Source: Pseudomonas sp. KNUC1026
GTDB taxonomy: Bacteria > Pseudomonadota > Gammaproteobacteria > Pseudomonadales > Pseudomonadaceae
Reading direction: 5' to 3'
DNA length: 64,000 bases
NCBI RefSeq assembly: GCF_021650705.1
Contig: NZ_CP087138.1
Coordinates: forward strand, 744,001-808,000
The notes beneath the pieces were generated by a model. That model searched no databases, had not been told where the DNA came from, and saw only the letters and a program-made list of their open reading frames with translations. Below are positions 8,988 through 16,673 of the stretch, in pieces. The number at the start of each line of letters is the position of its first letter. Position 1 is the first letter of the stretch. Position numbers and translations under genes: made by a program.

Positions 8988-10631
8988 GGCGTGCTCACCT
9001 TGATGTCGCCCAGCAGTGCGAAGCCTTCGGCCGTCCAGTGGAAGCCCTGCACCTTGGAGGAGGTGGCGGCCTGCCACACCCGCTCGTAGATCGGGAAGGC
9101 AGAAGCCTCGTCCAGCAGCAGGTCTTGCAGGTCGCCGTAGGCCTGGGCGCGCTGGCCGTTGTCGGTGGCGGTGATGCCGGTGTCGAACAATGCCGTTGCC
9201 CTGGCCAGGGTCTGCGGCTCGATAGGTATTGGTGGCGAAGGTGGAGCTGTTGGCGCTGCGTGGGTCGAGGATGGTTTGCAGGATGATCGGGTCGGCGCGG
9301 GTCATGTAGGTCGAGCTCAGGTCGTAACGGCCCTGGCTGTTGACGGCGGTCCATTCGGCGCGGGTGACCACCGAGAGTTTGAGGTCGATGCCCACCTTGC
9401 GCAGTTGGTCCTGCACCAGCACGTCGCCTGCGGTCTCGCTGGTGTTGATGTTGTAGCTCAGCGCCAGGCGCTTGCCGTTCTTCTGGCGGATGCCGTCCGC
9501 GCCTTTCGACCAGCCCGCCGCATCGAGCAGGCGTTCGGCGCCGGCCGGGTCGTAGGCGAGCTTGGCTGCCTGGTTCTTGAAGTAAGGCGTGGTGCTGTCG
9601 TACACCCCGCTCACCACCGGGAACTGCGGGCTGTAGACGGTACTGGCGTAGGTCTTGCGGTCGATGGCCTTGAGCAGCGCCAGGCGCACCTGTTTGTCAC
9701 CCAGGATCCGCCCGTCACGGGTGTTGGGGTACAGGTTCAGTGCCGGGCCTGGCAGGGCGCGGCTCTGAATGGTCGCGCCCTTGGACTGGTAGAGCTTGGC
9801 GTCGACTTCCGAAAACGGGTTGCGTGGCCAGAGGATGTCGGCCTGGCCCTGCAGGAACAGGCCGTTGCGCACGCTCTCCTCTGGCACATAACTGATGTCG
9901 ACGCTGTCGAGGTAGGCCTCGCCCTGGTTCCTGGTATTGGCCGACGCCCAGTGGTAACCGGTGCGCTTGACCAGCCTGGCGCCCACTTCCGGGGTGTAGT
10001 GCTCGAGCACGAAAGGGCCGCTGCCGATGATCTTGCCCAGCGAGCGTTCCTTGGCACTCAGCGCATAAGACGCAGGGGCCAGGATCGCAAGGTTGGTGGT
10101 GGAGGCGGCCTGCAAGAAGCCCGCGTTGGGTTTGGCCAGCACCAGTTTCACGGTAAAGGGGTCGACCACTTCGGCGTGGTCATAGCCGGCCAGGTAGGTT
10201 GCGCCAAAGGTCGCCGGCAGCTGGCTGGCGAAGGCCTTGTCGCTGTCGAAGGCGGTTTTCACCGCCTGCGCGTCGAAGCGTTCGCCATTGCTGAAGGTCA
10301 CGTCGTCGCGCAGGTGGAAGGTGTAGGTCAGCGCGTCGCCGCTCACTTCCCAGCTTCTGGCCAGCCACGGGATGATCTTGCCGGTGTCGGGGTCCTGGTC
10401 GGTCAGGGATTCGGCCACATTGCGCAGCAGCACCCGGTGCTCCAGCCAATAGACCTGAAAAGGGTCGACGCTCACCAGTGTGGTGTTGTCGCCGAAGAAC
10501 GCGATCTTGAGGGTCTTGGCCTGGCTTTGCGGCGTAGAGGGCGAGCAGCCGGAGAGCCCGCTCAGGGCGCCGGCCAGGGCCAGGGTGGTCAGGGCCAGGC
10601 GCCACGGCCGGGCTTTTACGGTGGGCTGCAT
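8984..10631 (-). CDS. Periplasmic solute-binding lipoprotein, SBP family 5 (apparent frameshift near 9223)
   Basis: The N-terminus is a lipoprotein signal (MQPTVKARPWRLALTTLAL, lipobox LSGC near residues 26-29). The body has the family 5 (peptide/nickel) pattern: NVAESLTDQDPDTGKIIPWLA, FHLRDDVTFSNGERF, IGSGPFVLEHY and VRLALLKAIDRKTY. After FATNT the frame turns to Arg/His-rich nonsense. The true C-terminus (ARATALFDTGITATDNGQRA through GDIKVSTP) lies in the next frame and ends at 8984. One extra base near 9221-9226 explains this. The corrected length is about 548 residues. It is first of four transporter genes and sets substrate choice, which cannot be read from sequence; family members bind peptides, nickel, opines or glutathione. 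Confidence 0.88.
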
Positions 10632-10667
10632 GCAGAAACGTCCTTGATCGAGAGGGCGGCGGGCGAA

Positions 10668-11458
10668 TCAGTCGGCGTAGGCCAGGGTTTCGCGGTCGAG
10701 CTGGCGAATCAGCGCGTCCCAATGCAGCTGGATGACCGGGTTGTCGCCCGAAGCGGTCGCGGCCGACTGCTCACGCACTTTTTCGATGGCCGCTGGCGGG
10801 GCGTGCAGCAGGTCGGCATTGCCGCCGGCCTGGGCGGCGATCTGGATATTGCAGGCGCGCTCCAGGCCATGCAGCTCGCGGAAGGCATGCTCGATGCTGA
10901 CCCCGCCGGTGAGCAGCCCGTGGTTGCGCAAGATCAGGATGTTGCTGTCGCCCAGGTTGGCCACCAGGCGCTGCTGTTCGTCCAGGTCCAGCGCAACCCC
11001 TTCGTACTCGTGGTAAACCACGCGGCTGTAGTAGGCCAACGCGTGCTGTGACAGCGGCAGCAGGCCACCGCGCTGCGCAGACACCGCAGCGCCGTCGCGG
11101 GTGTGGGTGTGCAGCACGGCTTTCAGGTCGGGCCGAGCGCGGTGGATGGCGCTGTGGATCACGTAGCCTGCCTGGTTGATGCCCAAACCCAGCGGGTCGT
11201 CGACCAGGGTGCCGTCGATGTCCACTTTCACCAGGTTCGAGGCGCTGATCTCGTCGAACAGCAAGCCATAGGGGTTGATCAGAAAATGCTCGTGTTCGCC
11301 GGGCACCCGTGCGGAAAAGTGTGTGTAGATATGGTCGGTCCAGCGCAACTGCGCGGCGATGCGGTAGGCCGCAGCGAGCGTGACGCGTACTTCCCATTCT
11401 TCCGGGAAACGCGCTGGCGAAGCGTGGGGCGGGTGGCGAGGTTGGCAAGCGAGCTCAT
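10668..11458 (-). CDS. Class II aldolase/adducin-family protein (apparent frameshift near 11402)
   Basis: The conserved core has DHIYTHFSARVPGEHEHFLINPYG, then VLHTHTRDG (zinc-binding HxH pair) and NILILRNHGLLTGG with a third His. This is the pattern of class II aldolases such as L-fuculose-phosphate aldolase and their adducin-like relatives. The open core frame begins only inside the protein. ATG 11458 reads MSSLANLATRPTLRQRVSR, and adding one G to the GG pair opposite 11402-11403 joins it to EEWEVRVTLAAAYRIAAQLR. The corrected length is about 263 residues. It lies 36 bp upstream of the binding-protein gene in the same direction, so it probably heads the operon. The substrate is unknown. Confidence 0.87.
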
Positions 11459-11708
11459 GGGGGCTCCTGATACGAATCAGCGAAGGTGCCCATGGCGGTG
11501 AACCCTGGGCGCGGAAAGCAGCACGGTTGCAGGCTGCGTAGGCGCCTCAGGGCGATGAGGTGGCTTGGAAACGACGATATTTTTATATTCGAAGGCTGTA
11601 AAAGGTTATTTGGCTATAAGCTAATCATCAGTATTTCTGAATTAAAAAGCGGCAGATTATGCGCCGCTGGAATATTCTGGGCGCTTGTCGAGGCCGGAGA
11701 ACCCTTGC
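11459..11708. promoter_or_regulatory. Divergent promoter region of the aldolase/ABC operon and its LysR gene
   Basis: The second half of this 250-bp gap is clearly richer in A and T than its surroundings, as expected for divergent promoters. At 11611-11623, TGGCTATAAGCTA fits the T-N11-A pattern of LysR-type boxes with partial dyad symmetry (GGC/GCT arms). It lies about 86 bp upstream of the LysR ATG, a common position for autoregulation. The assignment to this regulator is my inference. Confidence 0.4.
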
Positions 11709-12647
11709 ATGAAAATAGATGACATCGATGCTTTCATCGCCGTGGTGCGCTCGCAATCCCTGGGCGTAGCGGCCGAGGCCCTGCAACTTACGCAATCGGC
11801 CATTACCCGCCGCCTGCAGAATTTCGAGGAAGCGCTGGGTGCAGTTCTGCTCGATCGCCACACCAAGCCGATGAAGCCGACCGCCATCGGCTGGCGAGTG
11901 TACGAACGCTGCCAGGCGGTGATGCGCGAGGTGGATGCGCTGCGCGAGCTGGTGGCCGAAGATGCCAGCCCTTCGGGCACGCTGCGCCTGGGCGTGCCAC
12001 AGACCATTGGCGATGCGGTTTTGCTTGAGGCACTCCAGGGCATGAAGGCGCGCTTCCCCGAGCTTCAGGTGCAGGTGGCCCACGGCTGGGGTGGCAACCT
12101 GGTGCAGCGCATCGAACGCCGTGAGCTTGATGCTGCTGCGGTGTTGTTCCCGGCGGGCAAGGTGTTTCCCGAAGGCGTTACGGGGCAGTCGCTGGCACAG
12201 ATGCCTTTGGTGGTGGTCGGGGCCAAGGACGCATCTGCGCGCAAACGTTGCAAACTGGCCGAGTGCCAGGCGCAGGGCTGGGTGCTCAACCCCGATGGTT
12301 GCGGGTTCCGCGCCGGGCTGCAGCGGGCCCTGGCCGAACAGGGGCAGGGTTTGAAGGTGAACCTGGAAATCTTCGGCACCGACCTGCAACTGGGCCTGGT
12401 CGCCAGCGGCATGGGCCTGGGGCTGGTGCCCGAGCCGCTGCTGCAGGGCAGCCGCCACCGCGAGCGGCTGGAGGTGATCAACGTCAGTGACTTCCGCCCC
12501 GTGATTGACCTGTGGCTGGTGCAGGCTGCGTTCGTCGGCAACCTGCAAGGCGCGGTAGACCTGTTCGGCGATGTCGTCGCAGCAGGGGCTGGCAGTGCGC
12601 GCGCAAGTGGCTTGAGGTGCGTTTTCGGCATATTAGGATATGCCTAA
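11709..12647 (+). CDS. LysR-family transcriptional regulator of the accessory cluster
   Basis: A 312-residue LysR-type regulator. The winged helix-turn-helix is at residues 1-60 (DDIDAFIAVVRSQSLGVAAE, then LQLTQSAITRRLQNFEEALG), followed by the linker helix and a periplasmic-binding-like effector domain (SGTLRLGVPQTIGDAVLLE). I chose the ATG at 11709 because it starts MKIDDIDAFIAVV, the normal LysR beginning. It is divergent from the aldolase/ABC operon and 93 bp upstream of the flavoenzyme gene, so it is well placed to control both sides. The last residues (VFGILGYA) overlap an inverted repeat that may be an operator. Confidence 0.92.
   Translation: MKIDDIDAFIAVVRSQSLGVAAEALQLTQSAITRRLQNFEEALGAVLLDRHTKPMKPTAIGWRVYERCQAVMREVDALRELVAEDASPSGTLRLGVPQTIGDAVLLEALQGMKARFPELQVQVAHGWGGNLVQRIERRELDAAAVLFPAGKVFPEGVTGQSLAQMPLVVVGAKDASARKRCKLAECQAQGWVLNPDGCGFRAGLQRALAEQGQGLKVNLEIFGTDLQLGLVASGMGLGLVPEPLLQGSRHRERLEVINVSDFRPVIDLWLVQAAFVGNLQGAVDLFGDVVAAGAGSARASGLRCVFGILGYA
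12627..12647. promoter_or_regulatory. Inverted repeats resembling a LysR operator upstream of the acyl-CoA-dehydrogenase-like gene
   Basis: Two nested dyads overlap. GGCATAT (12627-12633) pairs with ATATGCC (12638-12644). TTAGG (12633-12637) pairs with CCTAA (12643-12647) around ATATG, giving a perfect 15-bp dyad with T-N11-A spacing. It overlaps the LysR stop codon and lies 94 bp upstream of the next ATG. This is an operator candidate and not a proven one. Confidence 0.45.
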
Positions 12648-12740
12648 ATTGAATTTCACTCAGGTGGTGGTGGGCCTTTAACGTAGCGCTCAGTTCAACC
12701 ACGTCTTGAGACCGCGCACGCGGATCGGGCTCCTCGATCA

Positions 12741-13892
12741 ATGGAGACGATCTTGCCAGCGCCACCTGCCAACCCGCTCGACCCTGACTTTCTCGCCCAA
12801 CTGACCGCGGCGCTGGCCGAGCACGCCGAGCGCTACGACCGCAGCGGCGAGTTCCCTGCCGATTGCATCGCGTTGCTGCGCGAGCGTGGCCTGCTGGCGC
12901 TCACGGTGCCGCAGGCCTTCGGCGGTGGCGGCGCAAGCCTGGCCACCGCGCGCCAGGTGGTCAGCGCTGTGGCGCAGGGTGAACCCTCCACCGCGTTGAT
13001 CCTGCTGATGCAATACATCCAGCACGCCCGGCTGCACCACAGCCCGCGCTGGCCCGCGCACTGGAAGCAGCGCCTGGCGCTGGATGCGGTTGAAACCGGC
13101 GCGTTGCTCAACGCGTTGCGGGTCGAGCCCGACCTGGGCAGCCCGGCCCGCGGTGGCTTGCCCGCCACCATCGCCCGGCGCACCCCGGAAGGCTGGCGCC
13201 TGAGCGGGCGCAAGATCTACTCCACCGGCAGCCATGGCCTGAGCTGGCTGCAGGTGTGGGCGCGCAGCGACGATCCCGACCCGCTGGTGGGCAACTGGCT
13301 GGTGCGTAACGGCAGCCCTGGCATTCGTATCGAACCCACCTGGGACCATCTGGGCATGCGCGCCACCTGCAGCCATGACATGGTCTTCGAGGACGTGCTG
13401 GTGCCGCTGGACCAGGCGGTCAGTGTGTCGCCGGCCAGTGCGCCGCATGCCGAATTCGACAATGAAGACCAGCTGTGGATGGCAGTGCTGCTAAGCAGCC
13501 TGTATGACGGCATCGCTCGCGCCGCCCGCGACGACTTTCGACGCTGGCTCAAGGCGAGGGTGCCCGCCAACCTCGGTGCGCCACTTGCGACACTGCCGCG
13601 CTTTCAGGAGCGCCTGGGGCAGATCGAAAGCCTGCTGCTGGCCAACCAGGCGTTGCTCGACAGCGCTGCCGAGGGCCGTGTGAGCCCGGCCCAGGCCCCT
13701 GCGATCAAGTACCTGGCGACCCGCACCGCCATCGAAGCCGTGAGCCTGGCCATCGAGGCGGGTGGCAACCCCGCGCTGGACCGGCGCAACGCCCTCGAAC
13801 GGCACTACCGCAATGTCCTTTGCGGGCGCATCCACACCCCTCAGGACGACAGCGCCCTGATTGCCATGGGCAAGTTGTCGCTGGCCGGGTAA
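12741..13892 (+). CDS. Acyl-CoA-dehydrogenase-family flavoenzyme (SfnB/DszC-like group)
   Basis: This protein of 383 residues has the three-part acyl-CoA dehydrogenase fold. The N-terminal helices include LLRERGLLALTVPQAFGGGG (residues ~47-66). The middle beta domain has GWRLSGRKIYSTGSHGLSW, with G-x-K-x-x-S-T-G typical of the FAD/substrate region. The C-terminal helical domain ends with the HYRNVLCGRIHTPQDD segment. The closest groups by eye are the sulfur-acquisition SfnB-like and DszC-like flavin monooxygenase branches, not classical beta-oxidation enzymes, whose catalytic Glu is not evident. It faces the FMN monooxygenase gene and follows the LysR gene. A role in oxidising an imported sulfur or heteroatom compound is inferred from context. 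Confidence 0.8.
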   Translation: METILPAPPANPLDPDFLAQLTAALAEHAERYDRSGEFPADCIALLRERGLLALTVPQAFGGGGASLATARQVVSAVAQGEPSTALILLMQYIQHARLHHSPRWPAHWKQRLALDAVETGALLNALRVEPDLGSPARGGLPATIARRTPEGWRLSGRKIYSTGSHGLSWLQVWARSDDPDPLVGNWLVRNGSPGIRIEPTWDHLGMRATCSHDMVFEDVLVPLDQAVSVSPASAPHAEFDNEDQLWMAVLLSSLYDGIARAARDDFRRWLKARVPANLGAPLATLPRFQERLGQIESLLLANQALLDSAAEGRVSPAQAPAIKYLATRTAIEAVSLAIEAGGNPALDRRNALERHYRNVLCGRIHTPQDDSALIAMGKLSLAG

Positions 13893-13898
13893 TTCACA

Positions 13899-13926
13899 TT
13901 GCTCGGGCCGCTTCAGGCCCGAGCAA
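13899..13926. terminator. Bidirectional terminator between the two flavoenzyme genes
   Basis: TTGCTCGGGCC (13899-13909) pairs perfectly with GGCCCGAGCAA (13916-13926) around a 6-nt loop. The pair sits in the 64-bp gap between convergent stops, so the hairpin can end transcripts from both sides. No strong T-run follows on either strand. Confidence 0.65.
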
Positions 13927-13956
13927 CATTGGCGCCCTCGGTACGGAGGCTGCACT

Positions 13957-15291
13957 TCAAGCGACGTGATCGCGCGTCGCCGCCTTGCTGTAGCGATTCT
14001 CCGGCCGTGCCAGGCCAAGGTGCTCGCGCAGCGTCACGCCGCTGTACTCCCTGCGTGCCAGGCCCCGTTGCTGCAGCAGCGGCACCACGTAGCGGGTGAA
14101 ATACTCGAGGCCGTCGGGCAGCACGTTGTTGACGATGAAACCGTCGGCGCCACGCTGTTCGAACCAGGTTTGCAAACGGTCGGCGACCTGTTCGGGTGTG
14201 CCGGTGAATTCGCGGGTGGGCTTGGCAAAGCGCAGGGCGACTTCGCGCAAGGTGAGGTTTTCGTTTTGCGCCAAGGCTTTGATCTGCTCGGAAGTGCCCT
14301 TGTGGCTGTTGGCGCCTAGTTCGCCAAGATTCGGGAAGGGGGCGTCCAGGTCGTGGCGAGTGAAGTCGTAATCATTGAACGGCCGGCCCAGCGCAACGAT
14401 AGCGTCCTCGATGCTGACCAGGCCCACCGCTTGCTGATAGCGCGCCTCGACCTCTTCGGGCGTCAAGCCGACGATAGGGCGGATGCCCGGCAGGATCGAC
14501 AGCGTTTCGGGATCGCGCCCGGCCTGCGCAGCTCGTTGTTTGAGGTCCCGGTAGTAGGCTTGGGCCTCGCCGAGGCTGGCCTGATGGCAGAAGATGGCGT
14601 CGGCGTTCTGTGCAGCGAAGCTGCGCCCGTCATCGGAAACGCCAGCCTGGAAAATCACCGGCTGCCCCTGCTGCGAACGGGCGATGTTCAACGGGCCTTT
14701 GACCTTGAAGAACTCACCCTGGTGATTGAGGACGTGCAGCTTGCCGGGTGCGAAAAACTCGCCACTGCTTTTGTCATAAGTGAAGGCGTCGTCCTCCCAG
14801 GAATCCCACAACCCCTTGACCACATTCAGGTGCTCTCGGGCGATGCGATAGCGCACTGTGTGAGGTGGGTGCTCGGCCTTGCCGAAGTTGTCGGCGGTGC
14901 CCGAGAGCCAGGAGGTCACCACATTCCAGCCGGCGCGGCCGCCGCTGATGTGATCGAGCGAGGCCAGTTGCCGCGCGACCTGGTAGGGCTCGGTGTAGCT
15001 GACGGTAATGGTGGCCACCAGGCCGATGCGTTCGGTGACCGCCGCCAGGGCCGAGAGCACCGTCAGCGGCTCGAAGCGGTTCAGGTAATGGGGGCTCGAG
15101 CGTTGGTGGATGTGCAGGCTGTCGGCGATGAAGGCGAAGTCGAACTTTGCAGCTTCTGCGAGGGCAGCTTGCTGCTTGTAGAAGGGAAAATGCGTGCTGG
15201 CATTGGGTAGCGCATCGGGGTGGCGCCATTCGCCCCAACCGTGACCGACGCCGTGGATCATTACCCCGAGTTTCAATTGCCGTGTGCTCAT
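13957..15291 (-). CDS. FMN-dependent monooxygenase, NtaA/SnaA/DszA (SoxA) family
   Basis: A 444-residue bacterial luciferase-like flavin monooxygenase. It shows the family opening [19 protein letters not shown], the conserved FDFAFIADS segment, [25 protein letters not shown], and the hallmark RAGWNVVTS. It also has [17 protein letters not shown] and the C-terminal [22 protein letters not shown]. Members use reduced FMN from a partner reductase to oxidise nitrilotriacetate, pristinamycin precursors or dibenzothiophene sulfone. The ATG at 15291 is preceded by AGGAG; the 19 codons of open frame upstream are not family-like. No flavin reductase gene is adjacent. It is transcribed convergently with the acyl-CoA-dehydrogenase-like gene. 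Confidence 0.88.
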   Translation of the reverse strand: MSTRQLKLGVMIHGVGHGWGEWRHPDALPNASTHFPFYKQQAALAEAAKFDFAFIADSLHIHQRSSPHYLNRFEPLTVLSALAAVTERIGLVATITVSYTEPYQVARQLASLDHISGGRAGWNVVTSWLSGTADNFGKAEHPPHTVRYRIAREHLNVVKGLWDSWEDDAFTYDKSSGEFFAPGKLHVLNHQGEFFKVKGPLNIARSQQGQPVIFQAGVSDDGRSFAAQNADAIFCHQASLGEAQAYYRDLKQRAAQAGRDPETLSILPGIRPIVGLTPEEVEARYQQAVGLVSIEDAIVALGRPFNDYDFTRHDLDAPFPNLGELGANSHKGTSEQIKALAQNENLTLREVALRFAKPTREFTGTPEQVADRLQTWFEQRGADGFIVNNVLPDGLEYFTRYVVPLLQQRGLARREYSGVTLREHLGLARPENRYSKAATRDHVA

Positions 15292-15420
15292 GCCGTGCGC
15301 TCCTGATGGTCGTGGACGATGGGCCTCCACCAGGCGAGGGGTCGGCATGCGTTCACGCTAGAGGCATGGGCTGCGCTTGTGAAATCACTTTTGGTTCTAA
15401 ATTAATGATTCGTTTCTGGA

Positions 15421-15457
15421 AACTTGCCCGGCACAGATCATGCGAGCCGGGCAAGTT
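15421..15457 (-). terminator. Hairpin downstream of dapC
   Basis: AACTTGCCCGGC (15421-15432) and GCCGGGCAAGTT (15446-15457) form a perfect 12-bp stem with a 13-nt loop, 8 bp past the dapC stop on the minus strand. A short T-run (TTT) follows. It also separates dapC from the FMN monooxygenase promoter. Confidence 0.65.
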
Positions 15458-15464
15458 GCCGCTT

Positions 15465-16658
15465 TTAGCGTGTGACGAATTCACGAATGCGCTGCGCGCC
15501 TTCGATGCACTCGGCCAGCGGTGCGACCAGGGCCATGCGCACACGCCCGGCACCCGGGTTGTGGCCATTGGCCTCGCGAGGAGATAAGAACCAGGCACTA
15601 CGGTCACGTGTTGCTGCTCGAACAGCTCGCGGCAGAACGCTGCATCGTCGCCGCCCACGTTCGGCCACAGGTAGAAGCTGCCGTCGGGGCGCTGTACGTC
15701 CATCACCGGCGACAGGATGTTCAGCACCGCGTCGAACTTCTCGCGGTACAGGTCGCGGTTGGCACGCACATGGGCTTCGTCGTTCCAGGCGGCGATGCTG
15801 GCCAGCTGGGTTTGCACCGGCATGGCGCAGCCGTGGTAGGTGCGGTAAAGCAGAAAGGCTTTGAGGATGTCGGCGTCGCCGGCCACGAAGCCTGAACGCA
15901 GGCCGGGCAGGTTGGAGCGCTTGGACAGGCTGTGGAACACCACACAGCGTTTGAAATCGCTGCGGCCCAGCTCCGCGCAGGCGGTCAGCAGTCCGGGTGG
16001 CGGGGCGCTCTCGTCGAAGTACAGCTCGCTGTAGCACTCGTCGGCGGCGATCACGAAGTCGTGCTCGTCAGCCAGGGCGATCAGGCGTTTCAGGGTGTCG
16101 AGAGGAATCAGCGCACCGGTCGGGTTGCCTGGCGAGCACAGGAACAGGATCTGGCAGCGCTGCCACACCTGGGCCGGCACGGCGTCGAAGTCCGGGTTGA
16201 AACCGTGGCTGGCCAGGCATGGCAGGTAGTGCGGCTGCACGCCGGCCAGCAACGCTGCGCCTTCGTAGATCTGATAGAACGGGTTGGGGCTGACCACCAG
16301 GCCGTCGGCGCCACGCTGGGCAACGGTTTGCACGAACGAGAACAGCGCCTCGCGCGTGCCGTTGACCGGCAGCACGTGGCGGGCCGGGTCGAGCCAGCCG
16401 GCGGGCACGCTGAAGCGCCGCTCGCACCACTGCGCAATCGCCTCGCGCAGTGCCGGCAGGCCAGCCGTGGTGGGGTACACCGCCATTTGCGCGAGGTTGT
16501 CGCGCAGTGCCTGGGCGACGAACTCGGGCGAGGCGTGCTTGGGCTCGCCGATCGACAGGGCGATGTGGCGCCGCCCCTGGGTGTGTTCGGCGCCCGCAAG
16601 CAGCGCGCGCAGTTTCTCGAAGGGATAGGGTTGCAGCTGGTTCAGGGCGTCGTTCCAT
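15465..16658 (-). CDS. dapC: Succinyldiaminopimelate aminotransferase DapC (two apparent single-base errors)
   Basis: DapC moves an amino group from glutamate to N-succinyl-2-amino-6-ketopimelate in the lysine/diaminopimelate pathway, using PLP. The sequence has the fold type I aminotransferase landmarks: HIALSIGEPKH, the cofactor loop VVSPNPFYQIYEG, FLCSPGNPTG, AADECYSELYF, and the Schiff-base lysine in VVFHSLSKRSN. Both ends are broken as written. ATG 16658 should read MNDALNQLQPYPFEK but has one extra base (C pair at 16655-16656). Near 15580 one base is missing after GSYL, where the frame should continue REANGHNPGAGRVRMALV and stop at 15465. The errors cancel, leaving about 397 residues. 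It lies 15 bp from glnD in the same direction. Confidence 0.92.
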
Positions 16659-16673
16659 GGAAGTGTTCGCAGG

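Noticed and set aside
8028..10631. Apparent 867-residue fusion of binding lipoprotein and permease
   Set aside because: The joining segment is Arg/His-rich nonsense. The true C-terminus of the binding protein lies in another frame and overlaps the permease ATG, so a frameshift made the fusion.
9159..11051. Open frame of 630 codons on the plus strand across the binding protein and aldolase genes
   Set aside because: It lies opposite clear SBP family 5 and class II aldolase genes and has a Val/Gly/Ala-rich composition without motifs.
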